58,664 bases of DNA. Origin: an uncultured Prevotellaceae bacterium (GTDB lineage: Bacteria > Bacteroidota > Bacteroidia > Bacteroidales > Bacteroidaceae). Shown here piece by piece: positions 27,245 to 34,949 of the stretch. The translations under genes were made by a program, and so were the position numbers. The DNA lies in the NCBI GenBank assembly GCA_946541275.1, contig CAMNJH010000002.1:1-58664 (forward strand), written 5' to 3'. The notes under the pieces were generated by a model. The model did not search any database. It had not been told where the DNA came from and saw only the letters and a list, made by a program, of their open reading frames with translations. Within the stretch, counting starts at the first letter, position 1. Every line of letters begins with the position of its first letter.

Positions 27245-28711
27245 ATGCAAAAAGGAATATTAAAGGCAGCTTCATGCCTGCCGGTTTTACTACTGATGTT
27301 GTTCACTGCTTGTAGTGACGACCTGGGCAACGATCCCACCTACACGGGACGAACCAACGCCGCCACCCACCTGAGCCTGATGAAAGACAGTACTGCCGTT
27401 GATGCCATCTCAGTGAGCATGGGTGCCACGAGCACCATGTTGGGCATTGACAGCGATGGCGACTGGACGGCAGAAGTCAGTGACACCACCTGGGTGAAGA
27501 TTTCCAATCATGCTGGCTATGGCTTTGCTGACCGCTGGTCGTTCCTGCGACTGAGCGTGCTGAAGAACGAGGGTGAAGCCCGCTCTGCAGTGCTCACCGT
27601 CAAGTCGGGCTCAAATCAGCGCACGCTGACCATCAACCAGCGCGGCACCGGCACTGACCCTGGCGACACTTTCCCCTCATCTTTTGCTACGCTTGAAGAT
27701 TTCCTGCTGGGCTACAACTTGGGCAATACGCTCGACTCCTGGCCCGTGGGCAGCTGGTGGGACCCCACCACGAAGACACCCACCGACTGGGAGCAGGGAT
27801 GGGGACAGCCCCTCACCACTCCCGAGATTATCAACACCATAGTTGAGCGTGGCTTCAATGTCATCCGTATCCCCGTCACCTGGGCGCCTCACATGGATGC
27901 TAATGGCAATGTGGATGCCGCTTGGATGGCCCGCGTGAAGGAAGTGGTCGACATGGTGATGGCCTCGGGCAGCTACTGCATTCTCAATGTTCAGCACGAC
28001 ACGGGGGCCTCTGAGAGCGCCTGGCTCATTGCCAGCATGGACGCTTACAACAATGGTGCTGCCGAGCGCTACAAGAAGCTGTGGCAGCAGATTGCCACCA
28101 CCTTCCGCGACTATGGCGACCATCTGCTCTTTGAGTCGTTCAATGAGATTCTGTACACCAACTCCAATGATGGCTGGACGGCTCCTGCCGCTGGAAACGA
28201 CTGCTACGAGGCCATTCGCCGCTACCATCAGGACTTCGTCGATGTGGTTCGAGCCACGGGCGGCAACAACGAGTTTCGCAATCTGGTCATCAACCCCTAC
28301 TCAGCCAGTAGCACCGAGACAGTGCTCAATGAGCTGGTGGTGCCCAGCGACAAGCATGCCAACCACATCATGATGTCCGTGCACAGCTACGATCCCTACA
28401 ACTTCTGTAACGACAATGGCGAGTGGAGCATCCTGACTTTCAATGATGAATGCCGTGAGACCATCGACGGTGTGTTCCAGCGCGTCACGAAGCGTGCCAG
28501 CGAACTGGGCATTCCTGCCTTCTTCGGCGAGTTTGGTGCCATCGATGGCAAGAAAGACCCTGCTGAGCGCATCAAGTATGCCACCTATATGGGCCAGAAG
28601 TTCAAGCAGCATGCTACCGCCGGCCTTTGGTGGATGGGGCTCATTGACCGTCCTTCGCTCACATGGTATGAGGCTGAGATTGTGGATGCACTCTTCAACG
28701 CTTTGAAATAA
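27245..28711 (+). CDS. BACON-GH5 endo-beta-glucanase lipoprotein (GH5_4-like)
   Basis: Endo-glycanase predicted for beta-1,4-glucan, xyloglucan or glucomannan. 488 residues. Lipobox LFTA-C23. A BACON beta-sandwich occupies about 45-130 (GDWTAEVSDTTWVKIS ... LTINQRG), then the GH5 barrel 150-485: GYNLGNTLDSW, GFNVIRIPVTWAPH, acid/base E301 in ESFNEIL, nucleophile E429 in FFGEFGAIDG, and WWMGL near the end. Last gene before a hairpin terminator. Together with the GH5_7-like mannanase it points to glucomannan, but specificity is inferred. Confidence 0.87.
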   Translation: MQKGILKAASCLPVLLLMLFTACSDDLGNDPTYTGRTNAATHLSLMKDSTAVDAISVSMGATSTMLGIDSDGDWTAEVSDTTWVKISNHAGYGFADRWSFLRLSVLKNEGEARSAVLTVKSGSNQRTLTINQRGTGTDPGDTFPSSFATLEDFLLGYNLGNTLDSWPVGSWWDPTTKTPTDWEQGWGQPLTTPEIINTIVERGFNVIRIPVTWAPHMDANGNVDAAWMARVKEVVDMVMASGSYCILNVQHDTGASESAWLIASMDAYNNGAAERYKKLWQQIATTFRDYGDHLLFESFNEILYTNSNDGWTAPAAGNDCYEAIRRYHQDFVDVVRATGGNNEFRNLVINPYSASSTETVLNELVVPSDKHANHIMMSVHSYDPYNFCNDNGEWSILTFNDECRETIDGVFQRVTKRASELGIPAFFGEFGAIDGKKDPAERIKYATYMGQKFKQHATAGLWWMGLIDRPSLTWYEAEIVDALFNALK

Positions 28712-28719
28712 AAAAACTT

Positions 28720-28756
28720 AGGATTGCGCCAATTTTTTGGTGCAATCCTTTGTCGT
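28720..28756 (+). terminator. Intrinsic terminator after the PUL
   Basis: AGGATTGCGCCAA (28720-28732) pairs with TTGGTGCAATCCT (28737-28749), 13 bp with one G-T pair, followed by a T-rich stretch. It starts 8 bp after the GH5 stop codon. Confidence 0.65.
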
Positions 28757-28771
28757 TTCAGTAGAAAGCAC

Positions 28772-28779
28772 TAAATTTG
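28772..28779 (+). promoter_or_regulatory. -7 box of the secreted multi-module protein
   Basis: TAAATTTG, 54 nt upstream of the ATG at 28834; immediately follows the PUL terminator, so this gene has its own promoter. Confidence 0.6.
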
Positions 28780-28833
28780 CACCGTAATATAGCAAATCCT
28801 ATTATTAACATCTTATTTAATAAAGTAAAGCTT

Positions 28834-30282
28834 ATGAAGAAATTATTTACGCTTATTGCTGCACTCTTTGGTGCAGTTAGCATGAACGCCGAGGAGGTGG
28901 ACATCACTTCGCTGTTCACTTACACTTGGGGAAGTGCTGAGGAGGAATCGTTGGTCTTCAACGAGGACGGAAGCATCATCTACAATTCAAAGGCCTGGGG
29001 TGGCATGGCTGCTTGGCTGGTCGTTGATGAGGTCAAGGCCGACTGGTCGGGCTACAAGAAGGTGGTCTTCGAATTTGCCGACCCTACTACCGTGAGCACG
29101 CAGATTCTGGTTGGCGAAGCCTCTGGATGGGGAAACCCTGGCATCACCTCTCTGGAGGCTGATTTCACTGGCAAGGATATGAGTGCCGTTGAGCAGATTG
29201 CCCTGCAGACCTCTGATCCTACCACTCTCATTGTGAAGCGTGTCTATCTGGTGACGAAGGATGGCTCTGAGCCCGACCCACAACCCCAGCCCACTGACGG
29301 CGTGCTGTGGGAAGGTTCTGCCCTGGTTACAGGATGGGCCAACCAGCCTACTTTCCTGAGCGATGGTGGCAAGGAGCTGAAGGACGCTGGCGCTGAGGCT
29401 GGTGACTACATCTATTTCTATGCTTCCGCTCCCACTGATGAGTGGCAGGTTGAACTGTTCGAGGGTCACTGGGGTGGCATGTACGAGCGCTTCTCTGCAA
29501 AGCCTCTTGACAACAATGAGGATGGCACTCCGCGCGAGAGCACCGTTGTTGACCTGGCTGGCAAGGGCTATTTCGCCTTCCAGCTCACTCAGGAAGTGCT
29601 TGACAAGGCTTACACCGCTGGTGGATGGGGTGGCGTCTTCCTGCTCAATGGCGATGGCGACCTTACCGTGACCAAGCTGGAGCTGGTGAAGGCTGGACAG
29701 TCTCAGGGCACAACCGTTACTTTTGCCGTTGAAGAGGGCGCTACCTACTACTCGGGCCAGACGCTGACCTTCGATGGCATCACGCTGACCTTCGGCGAGG
29801 AAGGTGGCAACGACTTCGATGTTGCCAAGGCCGCTTCTATCGAGGGCAACGACAACTTCAAGTTCTATACTCCTGGCAATGGCGTCAACGGTAACAAGGA
29901 GGGTGGTACCTTCTACGTGCTGAAGCCCGAGAACAACGGTAAGATTACCGTGGCTGTGGTGCTGAATGCCGACAAGAAGTTCCACATCTCTGAGGACGGC
30001 ACCGATCTGCCTAACTACGAGGCCATCACCGTGAGCGACAAGTACCTTGGCACGTTCGACTTCGACGTGAAGGGTGGCAGCACCTACAAGGTGTGGTGCG
30101 ACGGTTCCAAGCTGGGCTTCTTCGGCTTCATCTACACCTCTGAGGGTGGCTCCAGCAACGTGGAGAGCGTGAAGACGGTGGCCACCGAGACGGTTGCTAC
30201 CTACAACCTCCGCGGTCAGCGCGTGGACGCCAACTACAAGGGCGTAGTCATCCGCAACGGCAAGAAGTTCTTCCAGAAGTAA
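28834..30282 (+). CDS. Secreted multi-module beta-rich protein with C-terminal sorting-type tail
   Basis: 482 residues, function unknown. Signal peptide MKKLFTLIAALFGAVSMNA. Three beta-rich, tryptophan/glycine-rich modules follow (about 20-145, 155-300, 305-440), reminiscent of carbohydrate-binding domains; a PDPQPQPTD linker lies near 150. The last 30 residues (VATYNLRGQRVDANYKG, then VVIRNGKKFF) match the C-terminal tail common in Prevotella secreted proteins and resemble type IX secretion sorting domains. The start at 28834 is chosen for the signal peptide; the frame is open upstream through the 5' leader. Position next to the PUL suggests glycan binding. Confidence 0.75.
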   Translation: MKKLFTLIAALFGAVSMNAEEVDITSLFTYTWGSAEEESLVFNEDGSIIYNSKAWGGMAAWLVVDEVKADWSGYKKVVFEFADPTTVSTQILVGEASGWGNPGITSLEADFTGKDMSAVEQIALQTSDPTTLIVKRVYLVTKDGSEPDPQPQPTDGVLWEGSALVTGWANQPTFLSDGGKELKDAGAEAGDYIYFYASAPTDEWQVELFEGHWGGMYERFSAKPLDNNEDGTPRESTVVDLAGKGYFAFQLTQEVLDKAYTAGGWGGVFLLNGDGDLTVTKLELVKAGQSQGTTVTFAVEEGATYYSGQTLTFDGITLTFGEEGGNDFDVAKAASIEGNDNFKFYTPGNGVNGNKEGGTFYVLKPENNGKITVAVVLNADKKFHISEDGTDLPNYEAITVSDKYLGTFDFDVKGGSTYKVWCDGSKLGFFGFIYTSEGGSSNVESVKTVATETVATYNLRGQRVDANYKGVVIRNGKKFFQK

Positions 30283-30297
30283 TCCGTCTTAGAACAT

Positions 30298-30343
30298 AAA
30301 AAAGTGCTACCGCAGGGCATCCCTCTGCGGCAGCACTTTTTTT
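30298..30343. terminator. Bidirectional terminator between convergent genes
   Basis: AAAAAAGTGCT (from 30298) pairs with AGCACTTTTTT (ending about 30342), with an inner CCGCAG/CTGCGG stem. A-run on one side and T-run on the other allow termination in both directions between the + strand gene ending at 30282 and GH16 ending at 30373. Confidence 0.85.
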
Positions 30344-30372
30344 ATGTCCTTCCTTTGCTTCTGGTTTCTTGC

Positions 30373-31260
30373 TCACCTCTTCTCGTACACGCGCACGTAG
30401 TCAATCTCATAGCGCATGGGGAAGGCGCTGTCGTCAATGGTGCCCCCATTGTCGCCGCCCAGTGCCAGGTTCAGCAGGATGTACTGCGGCTTCGTGAAGG
30501 GATTGCTGTGCTGGCCCACTGAGCCGTTGACGGTGCTGCTCAGTGGCACTTCGTTCAGCAGTTCATCGTCTAGGTAGAGTCTGATGCTCACCTCGTCCCA
30601 GTCCATGCGCCACGTGTGGAAGTACAGGTCCCAGTGCTGATTGCGCTGCGTGAAGTGCTTGTAGTCCAGCTTCCGGCTGTTCCACACGGCCTCATAGCGC
30701 CTATCGTTACCCCATGCCACATTGGCCAGGATGTGGGGCTTTCCGTTAATCCTGTAGAACTCCATGATGTCTATCTCGCCGCACGAAGGCCACTCCATGC
30801 CCCGTCCCAGCGTCCAGATGGCAGGCCAGGCTCCGCTAGCCGTGGGAATGCGGGCGCTCACCTCCAGTCGGCCGTAGCGGAACTCCCGCTTGCCCATGGT
30901 GGTAAGACAGGCCGATGTGTAGTCTATGTTCTCCCTTTGCTGCCCCCAGTGGCGGCTTCCAGGCCTATAGGTTGGGTTCGGGCGGTGTTCGCGCCGGCCC
31001 TCAATAATCAGCAGGCCGTTCTCCTGCCAAGTGTTGGCAGGCTGATACCACTGCGCCTCATGGTTGCGCACGAAGCCCTGCTCATAGTTCCATGTAGTGC
31101 TGTCGGGGCGTCCGTCGCGGTTGAACTCATCGCTCCACACCAGTGTCCATCCCTCCTCCGTCTCTTTCGTGGTCTGTGCCGTGGCCGTGTTCAGCGTCAT
31201 CATCAGAAGCAGCGCGCTGCCGCATCCCCTCAAGCCATTCATAACTTTGCTTTCTTTCAT
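30373..31260 (-). CDS. GH16 family beta-glucanase/laminarinase-like enzyme
   Basis: Endo-beta-glucanase of the GH16 jelly-roll family. 295 residues with an N-terminal signal segment (GCGSALLLMMTLNTATAQ). Catalytic motif GEIDIMEFY with nucleophile E162 and acid/base E167. WSDEFNRDGRPDSTTWNYE at the start and YEIDYVRVYEKR at the end are typical of laminarinase/lichenase-type members. Alternative start at 31242 (MNG). A -7 box is at 31287-31294. Convergent with the secreted module protein; substrate could be laminarin or mixed-linkage glucan. Confidence 0.9.
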   Translation of the reverse strand: MKESKVMNGLRGCGSALLLMMTLNTATAQTTKETEEGWTLVWSDEFNRDGRPDSTTWNYEQGFVRNHEAQWYQPANTWQENGLLIIEGRREHRPNPTYRPGSRHWGQQRENIDYTSACLTTMGKREFRYGRLEVSARIPTASGAWPAIWTLGRGMEWPSCGEIDIMEFYRINGKPHILANVAWGNDRRYEAVWNSRKLDYKHFTQRNQHWDLYFHTWRMDWDEVSIRLYLDDELLNEVPLSSTVNGSVGQHSNPFTKPQYILLNLALGGDNGGTIDDSAFPMRYEIDYVRVYEKR

Positions 31261-31286
31261 CTTATTTGTATTTATATGTCAGCGTG

Positions 31287-31294
31287 CAAAGTTA
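31287..31294 (-). promoter_or_regulatory. -7 box of the GH16 gene
   Basis: Minus-strand TAACTTTG, 26 nt upstream of the ATG at 31260. Confidence 0.6.
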
Positions 31295-31360
31295 CGAAAA
31301 GTCAGGAGCAGAACAAAAGATTTTAATTCTTTTTTGCTCAGGAGCAGTAACAAATCAAAA

Positions 31361-31398
31361 TGATACTCCATTCTGGTTTATGCCAAAATGGAGTATCA
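31361..31398 (-). terminator. Hairpin downstream of the flavodoxin gene
   Basis: TGATACTCCATT (31361-31372) pairs perfectly with AATGGAGTATCA (31387-31398). On the minus strand it is followed by TTTTGATTTG, a weak U-rich tail, 26 bp past the flavodoxin stop. Confidence 0.6.
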
Positions 31399-31423
31399 AG
31401 CGGCGAAACTACATGTAGAGAAC

Positions 31424-32176
31424 TTATCTCACCACTTTCTGACCGTTTTTGATATAGACGCCCTTCGACGGCTCCTGAGCCAGCTGGCGGCCATTCATGT
31501 CAAAGATGCGTGCAGGGGCCTTTGCTGCTGTCTTCTGCTTGCTGATGCCTGTTGTCTGCTGATAGTTGATGGCAGTGAGCCAATTCTGAATCAGGTTACT
31601 GCGGTTGGAACGGTTGGAGTTGTTAATCCATAGGTTTTCGATGAAGTAATGGCCATCAGGCACCAGGCGCTTGCAGTCGGCCACCACCTGGCTGATGCCA
31701 CTGCTGGCACTCGACACAATCAGCCCAATGTTCTTGCCAGCCATCTGAGGGCCATAGTTGAACAGGTAGGACTGCATGTTGGCTGCCATCTGGCTCCACC
31801 ACAGAGGTGTAATGATGATAATGGTTCCGTAATTAGTAAGGTCGGTTGATACGGGGTCGATGGCGGGATAGCTGGAGGCATCGTTGGGGTTTGCCTTGAT
31901 GGCATTCAGCAACTGGGTACCCAGTTCATAGTTGTTGGCCTCATAGTGCAGCCCCTTCTCGGCCGGCTGAATCTCCAGCACGTCGGCCTCAATTTGGCTG
32001 GTCAGTGTGGTCATGATGTCGCGGCAGTTGTTGGTATAGCTGTAGTACACCACCAGTGTCTTGCCTGCGCTGGCTGTAGGCTGAGCGTTCACTTGACCTG
32101 CATCGTCACTGCTGCAAGCGACGGCTAGCAGGCTCACAACTGTCAACAGCATTTTGCTTAAAAACGTTCTTTTCAT
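31424..32176 (-). CDS. Exported flavodoxin-like lipoprotein with C-terminal sorting-type tail
   Basis: Flavodoxin-fold protein of 250 residues. Residues 1-21 form a lipoprotein signal (LLAVA-C21, then SSDD). The fold begins KTLVVYYSYTNNCRD, an FMN-phosphate-loop-like segment at about 44-52, with IIIITPLWWSQMAANMQSYL and GLIVSSASSGI as later flavin-loop regions. After about residue 215 comes a tail, IFDMNGRQLAQEPSKG followed by VYIKNGQKVV, like that of other secreted Prevotella proteins. A flavodoxin outside the cytoplasm is unusual. Its promoter carries the same two-half-site operator as the aldo/keto reductase gene. Confidence 0.85.
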   Translation of the reverse strand: MKRTFLSKMLLTVVSLLAVACSSDDAGQVNAQPTASAGKTLVVYYSYTNNCRDIMTTLTSQIEADVLEIQPAEKGLHYEANNYELGTQLLNAIKANPNDASSYPAIDPVSTDLTNYGTIIIITPLWWSQMAANMQSYLFNYGPQMAGKNIGLIVSSASSGISQVVADCKRLVPDGHYFIENLWINNSNRSNRSNLIQNWLTAINYQQTTGISKQKTAAKAPARIFDMNGRQLAQEPSKGVYIKNGQKVVR

Positions 32177-32207
32177 ATTGCTTTTCCTTGTTAAATGTTT
32201 CTGGCTG

Positions 32208-32215
32208 CAAAGTTA
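32208..32215 (-). promoter_or_regulatory. -7 box of the flavodoxin gene
   Basis: Minus-strand TAACTTTG, 31 nt upstream of the ATG at 32176. Confidence 0.65.
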
Positions 32216-32245
32216 CGGCAAATATCCCAAATTCCACTTACGCGA

Positions 32246-32276
32246 TTTACGGATTAATCTACCAGTTTTACGGATT
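32246..32276 (-). promoter_or_regulatory. Two-half-site operator upstream of the flavodoxin gene
   Basis: TTTACGGATT occurs at 32246-32255 and again at 32267-32276, 21 bp apart, 38 bp from the -7 box (counting left ends). The same arrangement lies upstream of the aldo/keto reductase gene. Direct repeats two helical turns apart are typical of AraC-type binding sites. Confidence 0.7.
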
Positions 32277-32304
32277 CAACCTTTGGCCCTGTATAAGCCA
32301 TTGC

Positions 32305-32717
32305 CTATATATATAGGGGGAAAAGAAGGTGCTACAAGTGCTACCGTGTCTATTAACATGCTGATTATCAGGAAGCTATGGGTGCATATTTGACATTTGA
32401 AAATGCTACCGAAAATGCTACTGGCGCTACAGCACTTTCGTATTTGTCTCATGCCCGTTGGGTGCAAAATGAGACATAGAGAAAAGTAAAAATGAGGTTG
32501 TCTCTAAGTCTCTTTGACCATTTTTCAAATGGCGTCGACTTTTTCCAAAACGGCGTTGACTTTTTCACAAAAGTCGACCCCCTTTTTGGGTGGTAGCACC
32601 AGTAGCATTTCCGGTAGCATTTCCCTCAACCCTTTATGCACCCGCAAGTCACTGGAAAGCAGATGGATACAAGCGGTGTAGCACTTGTAGCATGTTGTTT
32701 TTTATATATATTATATA
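32305..32717. repeat. Dispersed palindromic element, copy B (inverted)
   Basis: Bounded by GTGCTACAAGTGCTAC (32329-32344) and GTAGCACTTGTAGCAT (32678-32693). The outer tracts are TA only (32306-32315 and 32703-32717), without the CG runs of the other copies. The interior is inverted relative to copies A and C: GGTGCAAAATGAGACATAGA comes before the GTCGAC/GTTGACTTTTT block. The central hairpin is degenerate (TGTCTCAT 32445-32452 with ATGAGACA 32469-32476). It fills the gap between the amidohydrolase and flavodoxin genes. Confidence 0.8.
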
Positions 32718-32733
32718 AAGAAGGCTGTTTCTC

Positions 32734-33756
32734 TCAATACATCAGTTCCTTTGCATTCACGTGCAGAATCATCTCCTTGTATGGTGCCAGGTCGGGTTCA
32801 TCAGTCAAGTACTGGCGCATGCGCTGCAGGCTAGCTTTCAAAACCAGTGGAGCCACGTAGGGGTAGTCGGAGCCATAGAGCAGATGGCTGGGCGTGGTGA
32901 TAGTGAGCAGCATGCGGATGACTTCGGGCGAGTGAGCACCCGCCAGGTCGTAATAGAGCGAGGCAAGATTAGCCTCCCAATCAATTTCGCCCACCATCTT
33001 GTTAGCCTGCATTACGGGTGTCAGTGACTTCATGCGAGGCACGGCCAGGGGCAGGTAAGCGCCGCAATGGGGCACCACCACCTTTACATTCGGATAGCGG
33101 GCCAGCACGTTGCGCGTTATCATGTTCGCCACGGCGCGTGTGGTTTCCGATAGATATTCCTGCATGGCCAGTGGCGTCTGCTGCATCACGGCTTTATTCA
33201 CTGGTTCCGGGCGGTGCGGATGCAATATGACAACAGCTTTGCGCTCGTTCAATACGGTAAAGAGCGTGTCGAGTTCAGGCGTACCAAGATATTGGCCATT
33301 GACATTTGTCGCCAGCTTGATACCGTCGGCCTTCAGCGTGTCGAGGGCATAGATGGCCTCATGGATGGCAGCATCGACGTCGGGCAGGGGCAGTGTGGCG
33401 CAGAATAGGAAGCGCCCTGGGTGTTGTTTTTTTATGCGGGCAGCCGTTTCGTTACACTTCCTGATGACCGAGTGCCTGCTTTCCTCCCCTTTAGTGAGCG
33501 GCTGGTACTGGGCTTCTGGCTGCGGTGCAGCCAGTGTCAGAACAGAAGTTTGCACCCCAGCCTCGTCCATCCATTTCAGATGTGCCTCCACATCATATTT
33601 GGGCAAGGGGAATCCCTCGTCCATCAGCCGTCCCTCCTTTTCAAGAGCCGACACAAACTCAGGCGTGATGATGTGGCTGTGCACATCAATCACGCCTTGT
33701 GCCATTGTGACCAAAGGAAAAAGAGCCAAAAAGTAAAATAGAGAATATCTCTTCAT
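32734..33756 (-). CDS. Exported amidohydrolase-2 (ACMSD-like) family protein
   Basis: Metal-dependent TIM-barrel hydrolase or decarboxylase. 340 residues from ATG 33756; upstream in-frame codons are rejected because the signal peptide MKRYSLFYFLALFPLVTMAQ begins here. Metal-site motif DVHSH (H26, H28) follows the cleavage site; further metal or catalytic positions are VILHPHRPEP, VVPHCGAYLP and LLYGSDYPY. The pattern matches aminocarboxymuconate-semialdehyde decarboxylase-like proteins, but an exported form with this role is unusual and its substrate is unknown. Probably cotranscribed with the aldo/keto reductase gene 106 bp upstream. Confidence 0.85.
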   Translation of the reverse strand: MKRYSLFYFLALFPLVTMAQGVIDVHSHIITPEFVSALEKEGRLMDEGFPLPKYDVEAHLKWMDEAGVQTSVLTLAAPQPEAQYQPLTKGEESRHSVIRKCNETAARIKKQHPGRFLFCATLPLPDVDAAIHEAIYALDTLKADGIKLATNVNGQYLGTPELDTLFTVLNERKAVVILHPHRPEPVNKAVMQQTPLAMQEYLSETTRAVANMITRNVLARYPNVKVVVPHCGAYLPLAVPRMKSLTPVMQANKMVGEIDWEANLASLYYDLAGAHSPEVIRMLLTITTPSHLLYGSDYPYVAPLVLKASLQRMRQYLTDEPDLAPYKEMILHVNAKELMY

Positions 33757-33862
33757 CCTATTTACACACTTAACATTATCATCCATTTTCATCATATTTG
33801 CTGACAATATTCCCCTTGCTTTTTGGAGAATATGAACATGATATTGGAGAAAGGGATGGGGC

Positions 33863-34798
33863 CTATTCCATCGTGTGCTCCCAACCGCCACGGGTGTCAA
33901 TGCCAGTGGCGTCGGCCAGCTGTTCCAGATGGGCTACCTCCTCGACTGTCAGCTGAATCTTGGCGGCCTGGGCGGCTTCGATGACGTGGCGCTCCTTGGT
34001 GGCGCCAATGATGGGCAGTGTGCCCTTGGCTATGGCCCATGCTATGCCAATCTGTGAGCAGCTGGCGCTGTACTTCTTACCTATGGCGGTCATCTCACCC
34101 GTCAGGGCTTCCAGCTGTGGTAGCACGGGGTTGTACTTCTTGCCGCGGTCGCTCTCAGCAGGCAGCGGGTTCTCCTTGTTGTACTTGCCCGAAAGGGCGC
34201 CCTGCTCCAGCACCATGTAGGCCCAGAACTCTATGCCGTTCTCCTTGCAGTAGTCCAGCACACCACCTCTTTCGCTCGAACGGTAGAGTAGTGAGAAGTG
34301 ATTCTGCACGGCGCTCACCTTGAAGCCAGCCTCGCCCAGAATCTCGTTGGCCCGCTTGATTTCTGCAATGTTGTGATTCGACACGCCCACGCGTTTCACC
34401 TTGCCGCTCTGCAGCAGGGGAATGAGCCCCGGCGTCCAGCGCTCCACGTCCATGGGATTGTGAATCCAGTACATGTCTATGTAGTCGCAGCCCATGCGCT
34501 CAATGGAGGCATCGGCCATCTTCTCCACAGAGTTCTCGAACACCTCGGCTATCTGCGGGGTGAACTTGGTAGAGATCTGTACGTCCTCACGCTTCGCACT
34601 TTTAGCCAGCGTGCCAAGAATACGCTCCGACTCGCCCATACCATAGGCCGTTGCCGTGTCCCACAGGCTCAGCCCAGCCTTCATGGCAGCGTCAAACACG
34701 GGTTTCAGGTTTTCCACGTCAGTATTACTTCCAAACACAGTGTCGCCACCGAATGCTCCTGCACCCCAGGCCCAGGTTCCTAATGCAATCTTTGTCAT
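33863..34798 (-). CDS. Aldo/keto reductase
   Basis: NADPH-dependent carbonyl reductase, cytoplasmic. 311 residues from ATG 34798 (the longer frame reads through the promoter). The tetrad is visible: D47 and Y52 in WDTATAYG, K78 in STKFT, H113 in YWIHNP. C-terminal cofactor segment PIIGATKERHVIEAA. The promoter holds the shared two-half-site operator, and the gene diverges from an AraC regulator, a layout seen for aldehyde-responsive AraC/reductase pairs. Substrate not predictable. Confidence 0.93.
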   Translation of the reverse strand: MTKIALGTWAWGAGAFGGDTVFGSNTDVENLKPVFDAAMKAGLSLWDTATAYGMGESERILGTLAKSAKREDVQISTKFTPQIAEVFENSVEKMADASIERMGCDYIDMYWIHNPMDVERWTPGLIPLLQSGKVKRVGVSNHNIAEIKRANEILGEAGFKVSAVQNHFSLLYRSSERGGVLDYCKENGIEFWAYMVLEQGALSGKYNKENPLPAESDRGKKYNPVLPQLEALTGEMTAIGKKYSASCSQIGIAWAIAKGTLPIIGATKERHVIEAAQAAKIQLTVEEVAHLEQLADATGIDTRGGWEHTME

Positions 34799-34837
34799 CT
34801 TACTTTCTACGAATTTGTTGTTTACTATTTCCGGATG

Positions 34838-34845
34838 CAAAGTTA
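34838..34845 (-). promoter_or_regulatory. -7 box of the aldo/keto reductase gene
   Basis: Minus-strand TAACTTTG, 39 nt upstream of the ATG at 34798. The flanking bases TGCAAAGTTACGGC are identical to the flavodoxin promoter. Confidence 0.65.
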
Positions 34846-34875
34846 CGGCTAAATGGGCACAATTGGCTTAAATGA

Positions 34876-34906
34876 TTTACAGATTTATCAACCAAAATTA
34901 CGGATT
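34876..34906. promoter_or_regulatory. Two-half-site operator between aldo/keto reductase and araC genes
   Basis: TTTACAGATT (34876-34885) and ATTACGGATT (34897-34906), 21 bp apart, 38 bp from the reductase -7 box: the same geometry as the flavodoxin operator. The second half-site ends 15 bp before the araC -7 box (34922-34929), so the regulator could also control itself. Confidence 0.7.
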
Positions 34907-34921
34907 CTCAGTTTTTTTATG

Positions 34922-34929
34922 TATCTTTG
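34922..34929 (+). promoter_or_regulatory. -7 box of the divergent AraC gene
   Basis: TATCTTTG, 20 nt upstream of the ATG at 34950. Confidence 0.6.
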
Positions 34930-34949
34930 CTTCCTCAAAGACAACTACG

